Positions 33,995 to 42,612 of a stretch of DNA of 64,000 nucleotides are shown piece after piece. This DNA comes from Hamadaea tsunoensis DSM 44101. GTDB lineage: Bacteria; Actinomycetota; Actinomycetes; Mycobacteriales; Micromonosporaceae. Position 1 is the first letter of the stretch, and each line of letters begins with the position of its first letter. The stretch is taken from assembly GCF_000428945.1 (NCBI RefSeq), contig NZ_AUAX01000033.1:36365-100364 (forward strand). The letters are read 5' to 3'. The translations under genes and the position numbers were made by a program. Under the pieces are notes generated by a model that made no database searches, was not told where the DNA came from, and was given only the letters and a program-made list of their open reading frames with translations.

Positions 33995-36889
33995 ATGATC
34001 GGCCACGATCCCCCCGGGGCACAGCATCCTCCGGTTGCGCAGCACGCCATCGCCGCGCCCCGGCTCGTCGGGCGTGACCGCGAGCTGGCGGCGCTGCGCG
34101 CCTTCGTGCGGGACGGGTCGGGCGTGGCGCTCGTCGAGGGCGAACCCGGCGTCGGCAAGTCCCGCCTGGTCCGCGCCGCCGTCACCGGTCCGCACACGCT
34201 GCTCGCCGTATGCCCGCCGTTTCGCGAACCGCTGACGCTCGGCACCATCGTGGACGCCCTGCGGAACGCCGTCGGTACGCCGGAGGGGCTGGCCCTCACC
34301 CCGCTCGCGGGTGCGCTGCGGCCCGCGTTTCCCGAGTGGACGGACCACCTGCCGCCCGCGCCCGAGCCCGTCGCGGACGCCTCGGCCGCGCGGCACCGGC
34401 TGCTGCGGGCGCTGGCCGAACTGCTCGCGGCGCTCGGCGTACGGGTGCTGGTGGTCGAGGACGTGCACTGGGCCGACCCGGCCACGCTGGAATTCCTGCT
34501 GTTCCTGGCCGCCCGCCCGGCCGCCGAGGTCGCGCTGGTCGTCAGCTACCGGCCCGAGGACGTCCCCGCCGACTCGCTGCTGCGGCGGCTGTCGGCCCGC
34601 GGCACGCTCCGCGTCGAGCTGTCCCCGCTCGACGTCGCGGACACCGCCGAGCTGATCTCCTCGATGCTCGCCGGGGAACCCGTCTCGCGCCGGTTCGCCG
34701 CCTTCGTGCATCAGCGTACGGAAGGGGTGCCGCTGTCGGTCGAGGAATCGGTCCGGCTCATGCACGCGCGCGCCGACCTCGTGCGTCGCGACGGGCGCTG
34801 GGTCCGCCGCCGGCTCGCCGACATCGCGGTGTCCGCGACCGTCCGCGACGCCGTCGGCGAGCGCGTCGACCGGCTCGATCCGCAGGCCCGCCATCTCCTG
34901 TACGCGGCGGCCGTCCTCGCCGCGCCCGCCACGGAATCCGTTCTCGTGGGGGTCGCCGGACTGTCCGAAGAGGACGCTCTGGATGCGACGCTGGCGGCGC
35001 TCGACTCCGGCCTGCTGGTGGCCGACGAGCGGGGCCGGCTCGCGTACCGGCACGAACTGGCGGCCCGGGCGGTGCACGACGCGATCCCCGTTCCGTGGCG
35101 CCGCCGGGCCCACGAGCGCGCGGCCCGGCTCCTGGAGACCGCCGAACCCCAGCCGCTGCTGCGCCTCGCCCGCCACCATCGCGAAGCCGGGGACACCGCG
35201 TCGTGGTGCGCGTACGCCGAACGGGCCGCCGCGCGTACGCTCACCGCCGGTGACGAGGACGGGGCCGTGGCGCTCCTGCTCGACCTGCTGCTGCACGCCG
35301 AACTCGATCTTCCCGTCGTGCTGCGGCTGGCCCGGATGATCCCGCTGAGCAGCGTCACCGATCCCGCCCGGTACCGGGAGCTGGCCCGCGTACTCGGGAA
35401 CGGCAGAACTAGCGAGGACGGCGGCGCTGTCAGGAACGGCGGCGTACCCGGCGAGGGGAGCGCGGCGGCCGAGGCGCTGGCGTTGTCCGGGGAGGTGCTG
35501 TTCTACCTGCAGGAGTACGACGCCGGGCGGGCCGCGATGGAGGCGGCGGTCCCGGGGCTGGCCGACCGTCCGGCCGCGGCGGCGCGGGCGATGATGCTGC
35601 TGGCCTTCCCGCGGGGGCGCGGTGTGCCGGTGAGCGCGCACCGGCGGTGGCTGGAGCGCGCGGCGCCGCTGACGCACGCGCTGCCGCCGCCCGACCGGTT
35701 GCGGCTGGTGATCGCGAGTGTGACCGCGCGGCTGACGCTCGGCGACCCGGTGGGCTGGGCGGCGGCGGCCGAGATCCCGGACGTCCCGGCCATGCCGGAG
35801 CTCGCGTCGCTGGTGACCGCCGGGCAGCTCAACCTCGGCCACGCCGCCCTCGTCTGGGGCCGGTACGCCGACGCGCGCGACCGCCTCGACCATGCCAGAT
35901 CGCTCGCGGAGCAGCACGAGCACCTGCTGCTGCACGACATGATCCTCACGACGCGGGCGCACGTGGACTGGTTCACCGGCGCGGACTGGGCCGGCCTGCT
36001 GCCGAGGGTGACCGCGCTGGCCGGCGATCCGGCGGTGCAGCCGCTGACCCGCAGCGAAGCGACCGTCGTGATAGGACATCTGACCGCCGCCGCGGGCGAC
36101 CCCGACACGGCCCGTGCCCAGTACGCGATCGCGATCGGCCTGGCCGAGCAGGCGGGCGCGGACGATCATCTCGTCGAACCGCTGGCCGCGATCGGGCGGC
36201 TGCTGCTGCGCGGCGGCTCGGCGGACGAGGCGGCCCGGACCTCCGGCGCGGCGGCGGAGCTCATCGAGGACAAGGGCCTGTGGCTGTGGGCCACCGAACT
36301 CCTCCCGGTACGCCTCGACGCCCTGCTCGCTGTCGGCCGCCCGGATGAGGCGGCGGCGTTCCTGGAGGCGTACGCGGGCGGGATCCCGCAGGGGGCTCCG
36401 GCTCCGGCGGCCGCCCTGCTCCTCGGCCGGGCGATCCTGCACCAGGTGAGCGTGCGCCCCAATCCGGAAACGTTTGCCGCCGCAGCCGACGCGTACGCGA
36501 GCATCGGCCGGCCCTACGACGCCCTGCTGGCCAGGGAACGGCAGGCGCGGTGCCTGCTCGATCTCGGCCGGCGGCCGGCTGCCGAGGCGCTGCTCGCGAG
36601 CACGGCCACGGCCCTGCGGGCGCTGGGGGCGACGGCCGACGCGGCCCGGCTGTCGGCACCGGCGCAACCGCGCCGCCGCGGCCGTCCCGGGTACGGCGAC
36701 CGGCTGTCCCCGCGCGAGGTCGAGGTGGTCCGGCTCGTCGCGGCCGGGCAGACCACCCCGCAGATCGCCGAGGCGCTGACCCTGTCGGCGAAGACGGTCG
36801 GCGGGCACATCGAGTCGGCGATGCGGAAACTGCGGGTCTCGTCGCGTACCGCCCTGGCCGTGGCGGCCGTCGAACAGGATCTCCTCTGA
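33995..36889 (+). CDS. Large ATP-binding LuxR-family (LAL) regulator
   Basis: A 964-residue STAND-type regulator. AAA-type ATPase near the N-terminus: Walker A VEGEPGVGKSRLVRAAV (about residue 48) and Walker B VLVVEDVHWADPATLEFLL. The long middle is TPR-like helical repeats. The C-terminal LuxR helix-turn-helix is LSPREVEVVRLVAAGQTTPQIAEALTLSAKTVGGHIESAMRKL. LAL proteins are signal-gated activators. The protease operon starting 95 bp downstream (first start at 36985) is the nearest candidate target (inference). Confidence 0.92.
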   Translation: MIGHDPPGAQHPPVAQHAIAAPRLVGRDRELAALRAFVRDGSGVALVEGEPGVGKSRLVRAAVTGPHTLLAVCPPFREPLTLGTIVDALRNAVGTPEGLALTPLAGALRPAFPEWTDHLPPAPEPVADASAARHRLLRALAELLAALGVRVLVVEDVHWADPATLEFLLFLAARPAAEVALVVSYRPEDVPADSLLRRLSARGTLRVELSPLDVADTAELISSMLAGEPVSRRFAAFVHQRTEGVPLSVEESVRLMHARADLVRRDGRWVRRRLADIAVSATVRDAVGERVDRLDPQARHLLYAAAVLAAPATESVLVGVAGLSEEDALDATLAALDSGLLVADERGRLAYRHELAARAVHDAIPVPWRRRAHERAARLLETAEPQPLLRLARHHREAGDTASWCAYAERAAARTLTAGDEDGAVALLLDLLLHAELDLPVVLRLARMIPLSSVTDPARYRELARVLGNGRTSEDGGAVRNGGVPGEGSAAAEALALSGEVLFYLQEYDAGRAAMEAAVPGLADRPAAAARAMMLLAFPRGRGVPVSAHRRWLERAAPLTHALPPPDRLRLVIASVTARLTLGDPVGWAAAAEIPDVPAMPELASLVTAGQLNLGHAALVWGRYADARDRLDHARSLAEQHEHLLLHDMILTTRAHVDWFTGADWAGLLPRVTALAGDPAVQPLTRSEATVVIGHLTAAAGDPDTARAQYAIAIGLAEQAGADDHLVEPLAAIGRLLLRGGSADEAARTSGAAAELIEDKGLWLWATELLPVRLDALLAVGRPDEAAAFLEAYAGGIPQGAPAPAAALLLGRAILHQVSVRPNPETFAAAADAYASIGRPYDALLARERQARCLLDLGRRPAAEALLASTATALRALGATADAARLSAPAQPRRRGRPGYGDRLSPREVEVVRLVAAGQTTPQIAEALTLSAKTVGGHIESAMRKLRVSSRTALAVAAVEQDLL

Positions 36890-36984
36890 GCAGGACCCCG
36901 TGATTTATCCGGGTCGGGCGGGCCGGATTTAAACCCGGCATCTGCCGCCTCGTCACCGCCGTCCGGCGTGCCAAGACTCAGTGC

Positions 36985-37152
36985 GTGAGCACCGACGACG
37001 AGCCGACCGGCTCACCGCCGCCGCCCGCCGGGGAGGCCGTCCCGCCAGCGGCCTCCACCACCACGCCCGCATCGGAGCGTGCCACCTCCGATGTGGAGCG
37101 TGGTGGCGCCGCGACCGCCGGCCCGCGCGACGACGAGTACGAGCCCCTGTGA
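36985..37152 (+). CDS. Candidate 55-residue disordered protein
   Basis: GTG-started frame of 55 residues with high third-position GC, ending 17 bp before the protease start. Sequence is acidic and Pro/Thr/Ser-rich (STDDEPTGSPPPPAGEAV; ends GPRDDEYEPL), without cysteines or membrane segment, so intrinsically disordered. No Shine-Dalgarno is visible, so translation is unproven. It could be a leader peptide or small partner of the secreted protease. Confidence 0.4.
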   Translation: MSTDDEPTGSPPPPAGEAVPPAASTTTPASERATSDVERGGAATAGPRDDEYEPL

Positions 37153-37169
37153 AGGAAAGGCATACCCCC

Positions 37170-39704
37170 ATGTCACCACCCCTGTCCGCGCGGCGCTGGA
37201 TCATCGCCGCGCTGTCCCTGGCCCTCGCCCTCACCCCCGCGGCGGCCTCCGCCCTGGCCCCCTCACCCGCCGCGAAGACCGGCACCCCCGGACTTTCCGC
37301 CGATCCCAGCGTCCGCGACCGGTACACGCCGGCCGGCTGCAACCAGTGGACCTCCGCGAAGACCGCGCAGTGCTACGCCATGGTGCTCACCGGCACCGAC
37401 CACCGGCTGCGGGCCGCCGCGGCCGCCGACGGGCCGCCCGCGACCGCGCTGGGGCCGGCCGACATCCGCGACGCGTACAAGCTGCCGGACGGGGGTCAGG
37501 GGCAGACGGTCGCGATCGTCGACGCGCTCGGCAACTCCCACGCCGAGGAGGACCTCGCCGTGTTCCGGTCACACTACGGGCTGTCCGCGTGCACCACCGC
37601 CAACGGCTGCTTCCGCAAGGTCGACCAGCACGGCGGGACGGCGTACCCGCCCGACGACCCGGGCTGGGGGCTGGAGACCGCGCTCGACCTCGACGCCGTC
37701 TCGGCCGCCTGCCCGAACTGCCACATCCTGCTCGTCCAGGGCGACTCCGCGTCCGTCGACGACCTCGCCGCCGCGGTCGACACCGCCGTACGCCTCGGCG
37801 CCGGTTTCGTGTCCAACTCTTACGGCGTACCGGGGGAGTTCGCGGAGCAGGTGCAGTTCGACGAGCACTACACGCATCCGGGGACGGTCATCACGGCGTC
37901 CACGGGGGACACCGGCTACATCGTGAACTTCCCGGCGGCCAGCCCGGGTGTCGTGTCGGTCGGCGGAACCAGCCTGACCCGTGACGGCTCCGCGCGCGGC
38001 TGGCACGAATCCGCCTGGGGCAGCCCTGCCGGCGGCCCCGGTGCCGGGTCGGGCTGCTCGACCTACGAGGCGAAGCCCGCGTACCAGAACGGGGTGGACA
38101 CCGGCTGCGACCGGCGCGCGATCGCCGACCTCTCGGCCGTCGCGGACCCGGCGACGGGCCTCGGCGTCTATGACACGACCAACGGCGGCTGGCTGCAGGT
38201 GGGCGGGACGAGCCTGTCGTCCCCGCTGACGGCGGCCATGTACGCGCTCGCCGGCCGCCCGGCCGCCGACACCGACCCGGTCGCGTTCCCGTACCACGAC
38301 CCGCAGCGCTCGGCGCACCTGTTCGACGTGACCGACGGTGCGGTGGCCGACTGCGGTACGCAGCTGTGCCAGGCGGCGCCGGGCTGGGACGGGCCGACCG
38401 GCCTGGGCAGCCCGAACGGCGTCGGCGCGCTGAGCAGCGGCCCGCACGGGCGCATCGCCGGGCGGGTGACCGACGCGGACGGCAAGCCGCTCGCGGGCGT
38501 CACCGTGAAGGCCGACCCCGGCGCGTACGCGACCACGACCGCGGCCGACGGCACGTACGCGATCGACGGCGCGCTCGTCGGCGGCTACACGTTGACGTTC
38601 GACAAGTACGGCTACGGCACGGTGTCCGGCCGGTCGGCGACCGTCGCGGAAGGACAGACGGCGACGGTGGACGCGCAGCTGCATCCGGTGGACAGCAACG
38701 TCCTCGCCGGCACCGTGACGGACGGCTCCGGCCACGGCTGGCCGGTCTACGCGCGGATCACCATCGACGGCTACCCCGGCGACCCCGTCTACACCGACCC
38801 GTTCACCGGCGCGTACGCGGTGCGGCTCGTGGACGGCCGCGACTACACCGTCCACGTGCAACCGGTGTACCCGGGCTACGAGACCGCGGCGGAACCGGTG
38901 CACCTGGGCGGTGCCGACGTGCGGCACGACGTGCGGATCTCCGCCGACCTGACGGCCTGCGCGGCGCCGGGCTACCGGTGGAACGGCTACGGGAACGGTT
39001 TCACCGACCGCTCCGGGTGGCGCGCTCAGGGCTGGGTGTTCGACAACCCGGCGAACCGGTCGGCCCCGCCCGGTGGCGACGACACCTTCGCGCTCGCGTC
39101 GGGCGGCGGGGACGCGTACCTGACCTCGCCGGCCGTGAACCTGGCCGGGCAGTCCGCGCCGGAACTGCGGTTCGACAGCGCGTACTACGCGAAGGCCGGC
39201 CGCCAGCACGCGACCGTGGAGCTCAGCGTGGACAACGGCCGCCGGTGGACCACCGTGTGGCGGGCGGCCGACGCCAACGTCCTCGGGCCGCAGACCGTCG
39301 CCGTGCCGCAGGCCGCCGGGCGCACGCAGGTCCGGGTCCGATTCCACTACCAGGCCCGGGACGGCTGGTGGTGGGGCGTCGACGACGTCTTCCTCGGTAC
39401 ACACACCTGCGTCACCGCCGGCGGCGGACTGGTCGCCGGGGTCGTCTCCGGACCAGGCCCGGACGGCAACACCACCGGGACCGGGATCGACAACGCGACC
39501 GTCGCCGGGCCGGGGAGCGTCGCGCTGAGCGCGGCGTCCGAGGATCCGGCTCTGCCGCACGGCTTCTACTGGCTCTTCGCCAACGGCTCGGGCACCTACA
39601 CCGCCTCCGCGAAGGGCTACCTGACGGCGTCGGGCCCGGTCACGGCCGCGCCGGACCACGTCACCCGCAAGGACTGGACGCTCACGGAAGGAGCGGCCCG
39701 ATGA
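37170..39704 (+). CDS. Secreted S53 (sedolisin) peptidase with beta-domain tail
   Basis: An 844-residue exported protease; GAAGGAAAGG precedes the ATG. Signal peptide 1-29. Catalytic residues: Glu169 and Asp173 (GWGLETALDLDAVSA), oxyanion Asp247 (STGDTG) and Ser348 (GGTSLSSP); the calcium site is FDVTDG...GWDGPTGLGSP. Only ~90 residues precede the catalytic core, so the usual ~170-residue pro-kumamolisin prodomain is missing or much reduced. The tail has two carboxypeptidase-regulatory-like folds (IAGRVTDADGKPLAGVTVKA) and a jelly-roll domain. Sedolisins work outside the cell at acidic pH. The next gene overlaps by ATGA. Confidence 0.9.
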   Translation: MSPPLSARRWIIAALSLALALTPAAASALAPSPAAKTGTPGLSADPSVRDRYTPAGCNQWTSAKTAQCYAMVLTGTDHRLRAAAAADGPPATALGPADIRDAYKLPDGGQGQTVAIVDALGNSHAEEDLAVFRSHYGLSACTTANGCFRKVDQHGGTAYPPDDPGWGLETALDLDAVSAACPNCHILLVQGDSASVDDLAAAVDTAVRLGAGFVSNSYGVPGEFAEQVQFDEHYTHPGTVITASTGDTGYIVNFPAASPGVVSVGGTSLTRDGSARGWHESAWGSPAGGPGAGSGCSTYEAKPAYQNGVDTGCDRRAIADLSAVADPATGLGVYDTTNGGWLQVGGTSLSSPLTAAMYALAGRPAADTDPVAFPYHDPQRSAHLFDVTDGAVADCGTQLCQAAPGWDGPTGLGSPNGVGALSSGPHGRIAGRVTDADGKPLAGVTVKADPGAYATTTAADGTYAIDGALVGGYTLTFDKYGYGTVSGRSATVAEGQTATVDAQLHPVDSNVLAGTVTDGSGHGWPVYARITIDGYPGDPVYTDPFTGAYAVRLVDGRDYTVHVQPVYPGYETAAEPVHLGGADVRHDVRISADLTACAAPGYRWNGYGNGFTDRSGWRAQGWVFDNPANRSAPPGGDDTFALASGGGDAYLTSPAVNLAGQSAPELRFDSAYYAKAGRQHATVELSVDNGRRWTTVWRAADANVLGPQTVAVPQAAGRTQVRVRFHYQARDGWWWGVDDVFLGTHTCVTAGGGLVAGVVSGPGPDGNTTGTGIDNATVAGPGSVALSAASEDPALPHGFYWLFANGSGTYTASAKGYLTASGPVTAAPDHVTRKDWTLTEGAAR

Positions 39705-42466
39705 ATCCGCGCAGACAATCCATGCGCCGCATAGGGATCGCGGTGGCGGCTTCGGCCCTGCTGGCGACCGTCACCTCCGCCGCCGTCGCGGGTACGCCCG
39801 CCGCGGCAGCCCGATCCGGACTCCCGGTTGCGGCACAGCCCGTCACCGGGCCGGTCGTAGTACCGCTCGTCACCGGCGACTCGGTGCGGCTCAGCGGCAC
39901 CGGCAAGATCACCGAAGCGGGGGCGAAGGTGACCGCCACCGCGCAGCCCCGGCCCGGCGGTCCCGCGATCCGGGTCACCGCGACCGGGTCGGCGGGCGGC
40001 GTGCAGCGGATCACCGCGCTGCCCGCCGACGTCGCCCGGCTCGGCGCCGCGGTCGACCCCGGCCTGTTCGACGTCACCTGGCTCGCCGCCCACGGCTACG
40101 CGGCCAAGGACGCCAAGCTGCCGGTGGTCGTCCAGTACGCGGGCACCGCCGACCCGAGCACCCGCTTCCCCGGTGCTGTATTCCCTGGGGCGACGGTCAC
40201 CAAGGCGAATGCCGACCACACCGCCGAACTCGCCGTCGACCTGGGCCAGGCCGCTTCCTTCTGGACCGCGGTCGCGCCGGGCGGCCGGCTCGGTTCCGGT
40301 ATCGCGCGCCTCTGGCTCAAGGACCACATCCTCGGGTACGCGAAGCCGGCCTCTTCCGGCACGGCGGCTTCTCCCGGTGCGGCGGCCTATCCGGTGACCG
40401 TGACCGTGCACCTGGGCGCCGACAAGGACCACTCGGTGTTCGCCTGCAACGGTCTGCGCACGACGATGTGCGTGATGGGCGTGACCCTGATGGGCGTCAC
40501 CGGCCCGGCCGCCGGCCAGACCTTCACGGCCAACCTGCTCGGCTGCGCCGACGTCGACCCGTGCACCACCTACGGATTGCAAGCCAACGTCCCGTCGGGC
40601 ACCTACTGGATCAACGGCTGGGTGTCGTTCTACCGCGACGCGCTCGACCAGAACGTGTGGCTGGAGAAGCCGGAGGTGACGGTCGCCGGGGCCACGGACG
40701 TGTCGTTCGAGGTGGCGGACGCGCGGCAGATGTCGGTCCAGACGCCGCGTCCGTCCTCCGTGTACAACGCGATGCTGCAGGACACCCGTACGCTGCCCGA
40801 CGGCCAGTACATCTCCGACATGATGTTCAGCTCGTACGGCAACCACCAGTACTGGGTGACGCCGTCCGACCGGGCCGCCACCGGCCAGTTCCGGGTGGAG
40901 CTGGGCTGGGCGGCCGGACCGACACCGGTGGCGATGACGGTGAAGGGCGGCCCGGCCCTGCACCCGCTCTATCCCACGTACGCCTCCTTCCCCGGCTACC
41001 CGATGTACCGGCTGCAGGGTCGCGGGACGGTCGGCGTGGTGGCCGCGGGCGAGGGGACCGAGGCGGACTTCGCGAAGGTGAACGCCCGGGGCAAGCTGGT
41101 CCTGCTGACCGTCGCGAGCAGTACCGGCCTGCGGTGCTACGGCGGCTCGATGGGTGAGGTGGCGAGCTGGCAGCTGCAGAACGCCATCCGGGCCGGTGCC
41201 GCCGGGGTCCTCGTGGACCCGGAGACCCCGTCGGTGACGCCGGGTGAGTTCTGCGCGCTGCCGGTACTGGGCGGCTGGGTCGTCGGCGAGGAGCCCGTCC
41301 CGGCGATGCCGTTCGTCTCGGTCACCCCGTCCGACGCGGCCGCCCTGCGGACCCGGCTCGCGAAGGGCCCGGCGAGCATCGCGTACGCCGACGGCGGCCC
41401 GGCCACCGAGGTCTACGACCTGAAGTTCTACGAGCAGGGTGGGCTGCCGGCCGACCAGCGCTTCGTGGTCCGGTCCGCGGACCTCGCGCCGACCCGGGCC
41501 GTCTACCGGACCGATACGGCCGACGACGTGCTGGACTACCGGTTCACCGCGGCGTTCCAGCCCAGCGAGTTCCTCACCGGCGGGGTCGCGGACGCCGTCG
41601 GGGCGCCCGTGACGCGGACCGAGTACACCGGACCGATCTCGCCCGAGCTCGTGCACCGCGACGAGGTCGAGAGCCCCGGGATGTACCAGGCGTCCCTGCA
41701 CGTGTACGCCGACACCGCCTGGCGTACGCAGGAACGGCTGGCCCGGCCGCTGGTGCCCGGCAGCCCGGCGGCGGTGCCGGACGTGCTCGCCGCGCAGCCG
41801 GGAAGCTGGGGGACGACCCTGAATCCGGTGCAGCTGTGCTCCTACTGCCGGCAGGGGAACACCTTCTACCCCATCGGCTACATGGAGTCGGACCGCTCGC
41901 TGTACAGCGGCCTGTACGGCTACGACACCACCGCGGCGCACCTCTACCGGGACGGCACGGAAGTGCCCGCGGGGTCGGTCGCCGGGCTGGTCGCGTACAC
42001 CCTGCCGCCGGAGCGGTCGGCGTACAAGCTGGTGACGGCCTATCACCTGTCGTCCTACGGGGAGGTGCGCACCCAGTGGGACTTCACCTCGGCCCTCCCC
42101 GCGGTGGACAGGCCGGGTACGGGCGCGATCTGCATCGGCACGCTCGTGTCGAACTCGACGGATCCGTGCGCGGCCACGCCGCTCGTGTTCGTCGCGTACC
42201 ACTTCGGGGACAGCCCCGGGCGCGGGTTCACGGTCGAGGCGTACCACCAGGACGAGCAGGCGCCGCGGATCACCAAGGTGCAGGTCTGGACGAGCACGGA
42301 TGACGGTGCACAGTGGACACCAGCGACCGTGCACGCCGGCCGCGACGGGTACACCGTCACCCCGCATATGAAGGGGACGGGCGCGCTGAGCGTACGCGTC
42401 GTGGCGGTGGACGCGGCCGGCAACCAGGTGGACCAGACGGTGCTGGAGGCGGTCCACCTGTCCTGA
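39701..42466 (+). CDS. Subtilase-like secreted protein with PA domain but no peptidase domain
   Basis: A 921-residue exported protein. After the signal (to about residue 37), VVVPLVTGDSVRLSGTGKIT and DPGLFDVTWLAAHGYAAKDA match the N-terminal part of large actinobacterial S8 peptidases. No Asp/His/Ser catalytic blocks follow. Instead come beta domains, a protease-associated (PA) domain (GTVGVVAAGEGTEADFAKVN; LQNAIRAGAAGVLVDPET) and C-terminal beta sandwiches (LSVRVVAVDAAGNQVDQTV). Translationally coupled to the S53 protease. It may act as a chaperone, inhibitor or substrate-binding partner (inference). Confidence 0.8.
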   Translation: MNPRRQSMRRIGIAVAASALLATVTSAAVAGTPAAAARSGLPVAAQPVTGPVVVPLVTGDSVRLSGTGKITEAGAKVTATAQPRPGGPAIRVTATGSAGGVQRITALPADVARLGAAVDPGLFDVTWLAAHGYAAKDAKLPVVVQYAGTADPSTRFPGAVFPGATVTKANADHTAELAVDLGQAASFWTAVAPGGRLGSGIARLWLKDHILGYAKPASSGTAASPGAAAYPVTVTVHLGADKDHSVFACNGLRTTMCVMGVTLMGVTGPAAGQTFTANLLGCADVDPCTTYGLQANVPSGTYWINGWVSFYRDALDQNVWLEKPEVTVAGATDVSFEVADARQMSVQTPRPSSVYNAMLQDTRTLPDGQYISDMMFSSYGNHQYWVTPSDRAATGQFRVELGWAAGPTPVAMTVKGGPALHPLYPTYASFPGYPMYRLQGRGTVGVVAAGEGTEADFAKVNARGKLVLLTVASSTGLRCYGGSMGEVASWQLQNAIRAGAAGVLVDPETPSVTPGEFCALPVLGGWVVGEEPVPAMPFVSVTPSDAAALRTRLAKGPASIAYADGGPATEVYDLKFYEQGGLPADQRFVVRSADLAPTRAVYRTDTADDVLDYRFTAAFQPSEFLTGGVADAVGAPVTRTEYTGPISPELVHRDEVESPGMYQASLHVYADTAWRTQERLARPLVPGSPAAVPDVLAAQPGSWGTTLNPVQLCSYCRQGNTFYPIGYMESDRSLYSGLYGYDTTAAHLYRDGTEVPAGSVAGLVAYTLPPERSAYKLVTAYHLSSYGEVRTQWDFTSALPAVDRPGTGAICIGTLVSNSTDPCAATPLVFVAYHFGDSPGRGFTVEAYHQDEQAPRITKVQVWTSTDDGAQWTPATVHAGRDGYTVTPHMKGTGALSVRVVAVDAAGNQVDQTVLEAVHLS

Positions 42467-42489
42467 GCATCATCTGTCCTGACCCTCAT
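42458..42489. repeat. 2 x 16 bp direct repeat spanning a stop codon
   Basis: CTGTCCTGAGCATCAT then CTGTCCTGACCCTCAT. The TGA in the first copy is the stop of the PA-domain gene. Confidence 0.75.
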
Positions 42490-42612
42490 GAGCACGGTGC
42501 CGGCGGCGTACGCGTCGCCGGCACCGCTGCTGCCGAACACAGCAGCACGGCAGCACGGCGACACGGCAACACAGCGACTCTGTTCGTCTGCGGCATTTGG
42601 TATACAGTGCCA

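Noticed and set aside
36978..37163. Leftward 61-codon frame opposite the small acidic frame
   Set aside because: Antisense shadow; the rightward frame has the better codon bias.
39617..42457. 946-codon leftward frame under the PA-domain gene
   Set aside because: Pure antisense reading, Arg/His/Gly-rich, no domain.
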